This document shows positions 23,337-33,088 of a stretch of 64,000 bases of DNA, in pieces. The position numbers and the translations under genes were made by a program. Within the stretch, counting starts at the first letter, position 1. The number at the start of each line of letters is the position of its first letter. Source of the stretch: Ganoderma boninense (taxonomy: Eukaryota; Basidiomycota; Agaricomycetes; Polyporales; Polyporaceae); contig CM035307.1 in NCBI GenBank assembly GCA_002900995.3, positions 3,596,001 to 3,660,000 of the forward strand, in the 5' to 3' direction. The notes beneath the pieces are model-generated. The model did no database searches. It saw only the letters and a list, made by a program, of their open reading frames with translations, and had not been told where the DNA came from.

Positions 23337-23779
23337 GTGCGATTCCGATGTAAGTCTATGCCTAGCTGCAGAAGAAAATGGCATACCACGCGAAAGCCTT
23401 CATGTGCGGTGGACGCCCCGGCTGTAAACGCGAGTTAGTTAGGGTGTAACAAGCAGGCGCAAACCCTCAGCATCCGCGGTGTGAACATCCCGCGTCCCAA
23501 GGGCGAGTCTGGGGGACGCACATGCCGCGAATGCACGAGAATGACGGAATTACTCACAAATTGAAACCATCCAGCCGTCGTTTCCGTTTCTCGGGTTGAG
23601 TTTTGGGGGCAGCGATGGGGGGGGGGGGTGTGGTGGTTGGAAAAGAGGGGCGTCAATTGTTCTCGGATTGGGCCGCGCCTGTGTCACGCCGCACGGGATC
23701 TGTGACTTGTCCTGCCAAACGCCCTCATGCCGCATTGAAGCCCCATCCCCCTCACCACCTATTAATCCCCTCACTCTCG
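23337..23779. promoter_or_regulatory. Divergent promoter region of TET/JBP and transposase genes
   Basis: About 440 bp lie between the resolved part of the dioxygenase gene and the transposase start. It must contain the first exon of the dioxygenase gene and both promoters. A run of about ten G lies at 23618-23628. Confidence 0.45.
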
Positions 23780-26700
23780 ATGTCGCGGCGGGCTAAAAAA
23801 CGCGCGCGAACTGCGGCTAGTACGGCAGACCCTTCCCTTACTGCCGACTTCGATATATCACTCGCTGAAGCCTTTGAGGCTGCCGCACCCTCCCTCCTCA
23901 CTGTCGACCGAGTCTCTGCCGACCACCGTCGCCTGTACCAACAGTCGGTCTCGGTTCCGAGTACGCAATCGCAATCGCCCGCCCCGCCTCCTATGGGCCT
24001 TCTACCACCATCCGATCTTGGGCAGGTGGAGGACTGGGATCCCTTCTTCTTGCCGCAAGCCTTCGACGAATCGTCAGGGATATGGGAGGCGGGGGACGCA
24101 AAATCAAGGGAGGGCCGGGAGAAGGCTACGCGATATGTAACCTCGGTGCGCAAACTCGCAAATCTTTGCCCTTTTTACTGACTTAACCACCACTACCAGG
24201 ATGAGCCGATGAAGCAATTTATTCCTAAGCGGCAATTTTTCCTCGACGAGTTGTTGCGGCGCGACGGTCGAGGACACTTCACGGCGGACAGGTGCCCGTC
24301 CTGCCCAGACCCCACCACCGCACGACCGGCCACGATCAAGTGCAAGTCTTGCTCCCCCGGCCCGCTTCTTTGCGAGGCGTGCGCCGTGCGGCTGCATTTC
24401 AAGAACCCGTATCATCGCATCCAGGTATGTTCACGGCAATTGAACCTTTGTGGCGGGCACTAACCTGCGGGGTAGCGTTGGACCGGCGCTATGTTCGAGG
24501 GTGTCTCTTTGAAGGCCATCGGCCTCGCGATCCAGCTCGGCCACCAACATGACGCGTCTACCTGCTCCAACCCCGTCCCTCTCCGCGAAGATTTCACGGT
24601 CGTCCATATCAACGGCCTTCATAACGTTAATATTTCGCTTTGTGGTTGCGACAAGGCCGGTCGCGCCGGCGATCACATCCAGCAACTACTTCGTGCTGAC
24701 CTCTGGCCCGCAACGGAGACCGAGCCCAACACCTGTTTCTCCTTTCAAATGCTCGAGAACTACCACATAATGAGCTTGCAAGGCAAAGTGTCAATGTACG
24801 ACTACTACCGCGCGCTCGAACGGATGACGGACAGCACTGGCACATCGAAAATCCTGGACCGGTACCGCGCTTTCATGCGCGTCGTCGCCCAGTGGCGTCA
24901 CCTCAAGCTACTCAAACGCGCAGGCCGTGGACACCACCCTGCGGGTGTTGAAGGTACCCAGTCGGGTGAGCTGGCCCTGCGTTGTCCGGCCTGCCCCCGC
25001 CCGGGCGTCAACTTGCCGCCTGACTGGGATAAGGTCGCGAAAGACTTGCAGTAAGTATTTTCTAACTCTATTTGCGCTTTCGCGTTGTTTAATGGTGCTA
25101 GGTTCTTGTACACCATCACAGTCGCCATCGATGCATGTTTCCGGCTCAAACGCCGCGACGTTTCAAGCGAGGAGAAGGATCCGATCTTGGGCAGCGGTTG
25201 GGGGTACTTTGTGGAGGATACAGGCTATAAGGAGGTGCTCGCGGAATATGGGGATCAGGAGGATGTGCGTGCGGCGTTTTCTTATCGTTAGCTGAAGTGA
25301 AAGGCTTATACTCATTTAGATGTCGACGTGCACTGGGCTGTCAGCGATTGATCACGCAAATACAAAGTATTCAAAAGGCTACGCCGTGACTGGAGTTGGG
25401 GCAGTTGTGTGCGCGCGACACGAGTTCTGGCTTCCACGTGGGGTGGCTGACTTGCAAAAGGGTGAAAGGTGCGTATCACTGTCTACATGCGGGATGTCTT
25501 TGTTTTGATGATCTTGTAAAAGATATGTCAATATGGATTATGTCTTCGCATCAGCAATGTTGGAGTATCTCGTGCTTAACAAGCTCGTAAGCTACGACAT
25601 TGCTTGCCAGTGGTGGAAGGGCTTGAACGAGCGCCTCGCGGCCTTCCCAAGCCACCTCCAGATACCCCTCCCCAAAGGTACTATTGGCTACGTCATTCCG
25701 AAACTCCACTACGCAAGTCACAAGCCAGAAGGCCACTCCCCGTTCTCCTTGAATTATCGCCTGGGTTCGGCGCGACTGGACGGCGAGGGGATCGAGCGCC
25801 GCTGGTGGTGGATCCAGCCAGTTGTTAGCAGCACGAGGGTGATGGGTCCCGGATCGCGTCAAGGTGTTTTAGAAGACCACCTCAGTTATTCCAACTGGGG
25901 CAAGACTATTGATATGCGTAAGTCCCTCATCTAGTCTGCCATTCTTCATAACTTGACGGACTTGATAGCGCGGACCCTTCGCGACCGTTTGAAGGTGGCA
26001 TATGCCACTTACGCAGAGCAAAAGGCTCTCTTCGATGAGCTGACGGCGTCCCTTCTCCCCGAAAATATACACAAGTGGGAGAAGGCGGTAACGGCGTGGG
26101 AGAAGGACCCCTTCAACATGGACGATCCGTACGTCATCGCCTCGCAAGGTACGCTGGCACCCTTCTCCTATATTTCATTTTGCTTACATCCTACAGGCAT
26201 GACTGAGGCCGAAACGCTCCGCGCGCTCTCATGCGAGGAGCAGCAAGCTAGTGCGGTTCCAGGCTTCACGGCGCTTCACGAAGTGAGTGCGGTGGGCTTT
26301 GTAACCATGGCTCTGGAGCTCGAAGACGCGCAGTAAGTTCCAATGTTTGTTTTCTTTAAGTCCATGCAGTTGATCCTAGTGTCTAGAACACGCCTACAAG
26401 AAGACGCGAAGGACGCTACTCCCGGCAAGGCGACCGAGCTCTTCGAGCGTCGCACGTCCTTCCGCAGGAAGGTTCAGAAGTTGCGAAGCATCCAGGCCGT
26501 CTACATGCCCGGCGCAAGCTCCATCATCGCCGCCGATGACAACTGCCGTACGGATATTGAACACATCGAGAACGTGCGCCTCGCGCTGCCCTCGGAGATC
26601 AGTCCTACCCATCGGGGCGTTGCCTGCTCTCCACGGATTCAGGAAATTGAGGCTCGCCTTCGCGAGGCTCAGTGCCGAGATGCCCTTCAAGATCTTCGCA

Positions 26701-27473
26701 ACAAACTCCATACAATCAACCACCTATATCGCTACAAGAAACTCAACGTCCGGCATCAAGGCCCCAACACACGGGCGCGCAGCGACATAGCCAGCGAGGA
26801 CAAGCGAAAACTTCGCGCAGTCCGCAAGTATCGCCGTGCGCGGTTGGCAAAGCTTGCGCTCTCGGGACGCGGGCCTTGGGAGGCAGAGCTCCGCGTTCTG
26901 AACGACAGCGATGTTCGTGGGCTCGATGAAGATGACCCAGCGAAGAGTGCAGCGGTACAGAGGCAGAGGGAAGTACGCAATAAGGCCATACCAGCGGAGG
27001 GGCGGCGCACGCTCTCATGGATATGGCGCGCTTCAGACGCGGAGGGTACGGACGGGATGGTGGACTCCCTTCGTGTGGAGTGGCTCAAGGGGCGCGCGCG
27101 CGTCATGCGTTGGCGCGAGGAGGTGAGGCTCCTCCCAGAGGAGATGCGGCGCGTGCTCGCGGCCCATAAACACAGTGAGGAGCTTTGGATGGCTCACATC
27201 GGCGCACGGACGAACGTCGACCCTTACCTGCGCGAGGGTCTGCACGCGTATGGGTACAAGCAGGCCGGCATGTATCGCGCGATGCGCAGAACATTCCGCG
27301 CAACCTGCTTAGCAGTCGCGCTCACTGCTGATGGTGGAACAGGTGCAGAATGGGTGGATGATGGAGGGTTTGCTGTTCCTGTGGCAGCTGATGAGGAGGA
27401 GCCCCTCACATTTGATCCTGCTGCGATGTATGAGCTAGACGGGGAGGACCTGGAGTATTCGGAGTATGCTTAG
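23780..27473 (+). CDS. KDZ transposase with CxC zinc cluster
   Basis: Nine exons (23780-24145, 24200-24424, 24476-25050, 25102-25264, 25320-25468, 25523-25917, 25969-26148, 26197-26332, 26387-27473) join in frame to 1091 aa with no break. MSRRAKKRAR begins the protein. About residues 150-200 hold the KDZ-associated Cys cluster (DRCPSC, KCKSC, LLCEACAVRLH, HRIQ). The RNase H-fold core follows: AIDACFRLKRR (about 395), STCTGLSAIDHANTK, GVGAVVCARHEF, YVNMDY, SYDIACQWW (about 516) and DGEGIERRWWWIQPVV (about 580), the last with the likely catalytic Glu. The C-terminal 400 residues are charged and helical and include GRRTLSWIW. This enzyme should cut and join the element's terminal repeats. Confidence 0.93.
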
Positions 27474-27539
27474 CTACTTTACATATCTATGTAAATGCAT
27501 AGGGTGACATATTACTATTGCACACAAAGATAGTGAGAA

Positions 27540-27887
27540 GGGAGGTGCGCGCGGACGCGCGCGGCCATCCCGCCTGGTGCGCGCGCCCCAACGTCCCAAT
27601 TAGGAAGCTATACGAGGAGGAGTACGCACAGGCGCCCTCGAAAAAGCTGAGATTACCAAACACGGTGTATTCTTCTTTGCCGGGATGGCCGGAAACACGC
27701 GCGCACCGAAGGGAGTGCAGTCTACCGCTTTAGGAAGGCTGCCGAAAAGCCGATAGAAGCACCGCGCACGCGTGCCGTAGAACCGGGCAAGGCCCGGAGC
27801 GCACATGATACATCATAATGCAGCCGTAATATGATGTAAAACGCCCCAGGCTATTGTCCGTAATATGATGTATCAGAACTACAACAG
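27540..27887 (-). repeat. KDZ right terminal inverted repeat
   Basis: This is the 348-bp inverted copy of 15171-15517 and ends ...GAACTACAACAG. It begins 66 bp after the transposase stop codon. Near-identity of the two copies implies little time since insertion, or recent conversion between them. Confidence 0.9.
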
Positions 27888-28015
27888 ATGGTGGTTATAA
27901 CCACCGTCCATACAGACGTCGTCATCCGACAAGTGTTCAGACGACAGGTAATTAGTGCCTATAAAAGACGATTGGACAAGCGGGTCTAATAAACCAGAAT
28001 GCAAGCTAACAAGCA

Positions 28016-30561
28016 CTAACACTTTCGTTTACGCAGCGAATACCTCGGTACATTTTCCGGGACAACGGACGAAATAGTCCCATCTACGTCCATACGGTCA
28101 TCTTGATCGGGTAATTCATTTGAGTCCTCCCGACCACCCCCCGTCAGCGGAGAGTAGCAGTTGAGTTCAAAGTCTTCATCGGCGTCGAAGTCTACCCAGC
28201 CGTCGTCATCACTGTCGACAACCTGAAGGTCCGGTAACAAATCCAGGGTCACATAACGCCGACGATCCGAGTCTGAAAGCGGGGAGATCTCTACATGACA
28301 CATTTGCACAGTGCGACGAGTACGAAACCCATCGGAAGGCTTTCCAGCCTTACGATTAGTACCATGCGAGCCTGGTATATAGCAGTTAACGTCAAAAAAT
28401 GTTACCAATAAAGCATGTCTAGTCGTACGCACACTTTTTGTTACTCGATTTCGTGCGAGACCCGGTAGCAACCCGCTTGCGATGGGACGTGCCCGAGCTC
28501 CTCGTCGGCTTGGAGCGTTTAGGTGCGCTGCTGCCCCAAGTACCCAGGTAGATATAAGACAAATTCAGCTGTTTATTAGGTGGACAACGTGCGGAATGTG
28601 TACCCTCTTCGCCGAGCTTCAAATGAACCCCATTGGGCACAAACATGCGTTGAAGCTGAGCGAAATGTTCATACCGACGTTCAGCTTCATGACGCAGTTC
28701 TTTGGCGTCACTTCTAAATTTCCACGGCTGAGCGGTGATACGTCGAGAAGGGTCGTTAGGATCTTTCGCGGAGAAGCACTCGGCCATCTGATCGAAGTCG
28801 ATTTTGACGTCCAAATGGGCTGGAATTTGACGAAGGAAATAGTAGAGTATTTGAACGACGGATTGAAAAAACCATTGAAGGAACATAACGGCCGGGGTCA
28901 ACAGAGCGCCTTTGCGTAACCAAGTGGCATGGTTGACACGCGTAGAATTATCGTCATCCCTATATAGATTCAACATCACAGCGTAAAACGACGGCCAATG
29001 CAGGTACACACCTAGGAAGTATCATTTCGGGTGCTAGAGGAAATTCACTGTTATTTGGCAGTGCCACGTATGCCAGACGAGACGTCCCTTCTAGGATGGG
29101 AGCAGATGGGTAGCATACAACCGTAAAACGATGCGACCAAGGCTTTGGGACAAAACCTGGCTTGGCGGTGGGAGCATACCCGCCATGTTGGCGCAAACCG
29201 CAGAAGTTTACAACTATAAACTCCTGCAATTCTATGAACGAAACATATTAAATAACGATAAATAAAACAGATGCAATTACGCACCCACTGCCACGCCAAG
29301 GTCACATACCACAAACCAACCCCAATCCTCCGTTTCAGGGTCGATGTCACTGTTGGTTATCATGCTAGTGGTACCGCCTGCCGCATCGTGGGTGTCGAAG
29401 TGCTTTCCGCCGACCTTACCCAGTTCTTCAGATATCTTATCACCTAGAAGAGTGAATGTGTTTAGCATAAGGTGACGTGGGCCAATAATAGAACACCCAC
29501 CTGCATGGCCAGCAGGCTGTGTAGACACGATATTTAATTGCATGAACGGGAAAGCAGAGTTTTGCTCAGAGCCCACTCTAGGCATATTGAGCAAGTTCGC
29601 TTGTTCGTCGAGCCGCTCCTTCATCTGGATAGGTGCAGCTGCCAGGGAACACATGGCGACATCGGCGGCGGCCTGAAAACAAGTCAGATATGTCGCACAG
29701 GAGCTAACTGACAACGCACCGCAACCGTCTCTGCCCGCAATTCGTTATGGGCGGTAATGTCGTCCTGAAACTTTGTCCCTACGCAAGGCCCGCTGAGTTT
29801 CCGCGTCTGCTCGTAGGACATTGTGAGCGGATACGCCCGATCGTTTTTGTCTAGGCTGTTTGCAAGCGAGGACCGTTCGTAGTGGACGCCTTCGCGAGTA
29901 TACACCCCGTTGACTTTGCGAGGCTTATTAGGAGTACGTTCCGCCGCGGGACCCAAATCCACATCGCGAGCGCGTCGGAACCTCTCGACGACCCAGTCAG
30001 GTATATTGTGCCTAGGGACGGATTCGTAAAGGTGTTAATAAACATAGTACCAAGGAACTTACTTACTAATAGCCCACAGCTGCAATACGTCGTCCATGGG
30101 ATTATGAGTGCCGTTTATATCGCGCGCAAAGATATACCAGTATGGCTCAAGAATTAGGTAGCCTATCAATCAAGCCAGATGTGGACATTGAGGATCGTAG
30201 GTGGAGAGAGATATAACAGAAACCACGTACCTGCAGACTGCATACCCTTCCTAGAGCCTTCTGGGATTTCCACCGAGTTGAGATAAGATCGCAGCGCACC
30301 CATCAGGCTCTCGTCCGTATCCTGCCAGAATATCAAGCATCCATCCACTCGAGCATCGGCTGGGATAGAGGGGTGGCGGTCGATTTGCCAGAAAGTGGGC
30401 ATGCAATCATCTCTGTTGGGCAGATCGACTCTCGTAGCACCGGGAACGGGTACGTCCGGATACACCTCGCTTGCTGAATACATAATTAGCAAATCCAACG
30501 GAACAAATGCATGAAGAAGGTACGAACCGCGTGACTTAGTACGACCCAGATTCGAAGACAT
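28016..30561 (-). CDS. Uncharacterised multi-exon protein, possibly 2OG-oxygenase-like
   Basis: Starts MSSNLGRTKSR at 30561; an intron (GTTCGT to ATTCAG) leads to ASEVYPDVPVPG. Later exons give IFWQDTDES ... IPEGSRKGMQSAG, GYLILEPYWYIFARDI, HNIPDWVVERFRRARDVDLG, EQANLLNMPRVGSEQNSAFP, KHFDTHDAAGGTTSMI, GWFVVCDLGV, ELQEFIVVNFCGLRQHGG, then a long C-terminal exon (IDFDQMAECFSAKDPNDPSR) and an acidic end (DSDDDGWVDFDADEDFE). The set H-x-x-x-H-D, a DLGV strand, VVNF-G-LRQHGG and a following Arg (SHRFTVVCYP) resembles a double-stranded beta-helix oxygenase, but I cannot confirm it. A longer alternative start lies at 30648. The stop at 28016 may be read around by an intron into the exon split by the KDZ element. 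Confidence 0.6.
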
Positions 30562-30730
30562 GATAGAGATGTTAAGCAGTACGGCAGTGAGTTCACAATG
30601 CACAATGTTGGAGGGCAGGTGTATGTCCACTAGGGGAGCATGTTCCAATAGAGGAGGATGATTACAAATACAAATGCAACAATGTCATGCAGCGAATGCC
30701 TGTAGCAGCTGAGCGGCACAAGGGGCACAA

Positions 30731-31174
30731 GGTACTAATGGAGGGTGCATGTGAATACCGGTCATTATCTGCAGGATTATGACGGGCGACGACCTGTTTT
30801 GACATACATACAATTATTACTTATCCGCCTCCTTGAGCTCGAGACCGGTCCGCGCAGCTAGGGGGTGTATGTCGAAACCGGTCGTCGTACGTCATAATCC
30901 TGTGGACGACGACCAGTTTCGACCTACACACTATCATTACTAATGCCTGTAAGGTACTAATAGGGGGTGCATGTGAATACCGGTCATTATCTGCAGGATT
31001 ATGATGTGCGATGACCTGTTTTGATATACATACAATTATTACTTATCCTCCTGCGTGAGCTCGACACCGGTCCGCGCAGATAGGGGGTGTATGTCGAAAC
31101 TGGTCGTCGTTCACAGGATTATGACGTATGACGACCGGTTTCGACATACACACTATCATTACTCATCCTCGAGA
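30731..31174. repeat. Tandem repeat of a palindromic unit, two copies of about 222 bp
   Basis: GGTACTAATGGAGGGTGCAT at 30731 recurs with few changes at 30953. Each unit contains a long imperfect hairpin: GTGTATGTCGAAACCGGTCG at 30865 pairs with CGACCAGTTTCGACCTACAC ending at 30929, and the second unit has the same structure near 31087-31155. The arms look like MITE termini that were duplicated in tandem. They lie upstream of the 30561 minus-strand gene. Confidence 0.75.
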
Positions 31175-31558
31175 CCAAGCACGAGACCGTACCGCGCATA
31201 CATGACAGAACATCACGCCCCTTACACAATGGTCACCAGATCGTCAATGGCACGAGACCAACCTTAGGGCATCCTCCGCCGATCAGCATGTATGCTGGCC
31301 GACTGCTCGACGTGCCAATCCGATGATAAACGATCAACCACCAAATAAATAAAAATCCGCAAAACACGTTATGTACATCGAAAGATATTTAACGTGTACA
31401 GAAAGACCGAGCCACTAATAAATGAGTATGTGCGTACCCTGATCACGGCAACCATAATTCAATGAAGATAAACAAGATGTTCGCCGATCGAGCGTTCGTA
31501 GATCATATTGGGGAGGGCGCAAGCGTTCCACACCCACTTGCAAGGGTTGATCAAATTA

Positions 31559-31624
31559 ACTGGGTCAGAACCGCGGTTAATTGAAAAGGAAAGGGAATAG
31601 GCTAGACCGGGTCAGAACCGCGGT
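31559..31624 (-). promoter_or_regulatory. Two copies of an oriented upstream motif (toward the 30561 gene)
   Basis: ACTGGGTCAGAACCGCGGTT at 31559-31578 and ACCGGGTCAGAACCGCGGT at 31606-31624 are minus-strand copies of the motif also found at 32000, 32481 and 36114 on the + strand. In each case the motif points toward the nearest of the three genes of this block. It may be a shared promoter element or the remnant of a repeat. Confidence 0.45.
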
Positions 31625-31999
31625 CTGCAAGTGGAGAACATAAGATGCCAACCTGAAAACATAAACGAGTTAGTAACACAACGCAACCGCTCCAAACAAC
31701 AGGCGCTGTGTTCCGGCACATCACCAAACAAGAGACTTGTCGAGAGGACGGAAGCATGTGTCGACCCGAGGAGGGGAAATCGTAGGAGGAAGACAGCGGG
31801 CATCGAGTCGTGGATGATGGTGGGAGGAAGGAGGGAGCATACAGTAGGGGGAAGAGGGTCGTCGAAATTTCGTCGAAGTCCGAAGCGCTCACGAGCACAG
31901 CCACCGAAACCAAACAAACAATAACAAACAACAAGAGGCGGCAATGCTCATCGGTTTGCTCTCACCAGGTCCACCCACCACACAACATCCACCTTGCTC

Positions 32000-32018
32000 A
32001 CCGCGGTTCTGACCCGGT
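32000..32018 (+). promoter_or_regulatory. Upstream motif copy (toward the 33089 gene)
   Basis: ACCGCGGTTCTGACCCGGT preceded by CACCTTGCTC. The same ten preceding bases occur before the copy at 32481, so the repeated unit is about 30 bp. Confidence 0.45.
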
Positions 32019-32480
32019 GAAGTACCAACCCAACAACTCATCTACCACCAGTCTCACCGCTCGTCGCTCGTCGCTTTGCCTTATCCGCCACGCTCGCTCT
32101 TGGGTCGAATTATACGCTCAAGACAGCCCTGCGCCACAATCCCCCCATCGTACTGTCGGGGACCCACGGACATCAGGTACGTGCTACAAGGAAACGAGGC
32201 CAAGTGCCTCCCTCCTCATTATCAACTAATATCCTCTCATCGTCAGATACGGCGTCCTGCTCTGGACCTGTCTCTTTTGGCCTAACAAACCAAAGGTACG
32301 TCATGAGAGTTGTCCATCTCATCCAGGCCCTGCGTATCAAGCATGAGTTGGATTGCCCAATGTTGCCAATGGGATGCGATCGCTACCTGAGCATTTTGTA
32401 AGTATCATATGGTTGAGGACGCGAAGCTAACCGGTTTTCGCATTACATCCAACTCCCACCACAACAAAACCACCTTGCTC

Positions 32481-32499
32481 ACTGCGGTTCTGACCCGGT
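32481..32499 (+). promoter_or_regulatory. Upstream motif copy (toward the 33089 gene)
   Basis: ACTGCGGTTCTGACCCGGT preceded by CACCTTGCTC. It lies about 590 bp upstream of the 33089 start. The 32.0-33.1 kb stretch has no convincing exon of its own. Confidence 0.45.
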
Positions 32500-33088
32500 G
32501 CAGCTCCTTCCGCGCATATCATCAAACGGTTGGGGCGATCCACTACAATACAGCTCTGTACTACGACATACCCGTCGACCTGTGAGTACCTACTGATCCC
32601 TCCTTTGATATCTGACGCCCAGACTCGTTCCGCGATAAACGCTGTTTGAGCGTGCAACAGGTAACCTAGACCAAGCATATACCACGCTCGATCGCCACCA
32701 ATCCGAAGCCTCCTCAGACACCCCCAACTACGCAGGACCTCCACGTCTTGCAGCCCAATCGAAACCAAGGTATGTACTGACTGCGCACTGTTTCATCTAA
32801 CTCTTCGTTTCGAAGTCCTGCTGCGATTGCCACACATGTATGTACTACGTATATGTGGTTTAATGAAGGGGTCTTAAGTGTTAGTCGAGCGTGACGCCGT
32901 GGAGTACGTGATCAGCTCAGTACGATCCGTCAAATTGTTAGTAAGCCAGACAAACAATCCGACGCAAAAAGTCTGCCATAATGCCACTGAACGCAATACT
33001 GAGGAGCAAACCACTTACAGCGTACGTCAATCAGAAAAAAATGAGCCGTCCAACCGTGCAAATGTGAGTTACATCAGTCAACTCTCTA

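Larger units (their letters stand above)
15166..27893 (+). mobile_element. KDZ DNA transposon with a TET/JBP dioxygenase gene (12.7 kb)
   Basis: The element has near-identical inverted repeats (15171-15517 and 27540-27887), a full KDZ transposase gene (23780-27473) and four further genes between them. The octamer GTTATAAC flanks it at 15158-15165 and 27894-27901; 8 bp is the duplication length described for Zisupton-type elements. The outermost 5-6 bp (AGCTG, ATGGTG) do not pair, so the exact ends could shift by a few bases. KDZ elements with linked TET/JBP genes are known from basidiomycetes; the idea that the oxygenase modifies 5-methylcytosine to help the element escape silencing is a published proposal, not visible here. 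Confidence 0.85.

Noticed and set aside
31602..31944. Two overlapping 110-codon minus frames
   Set aside because: No domain and they overlap the upstream motif copies; treated as non-coding upstream DNA.
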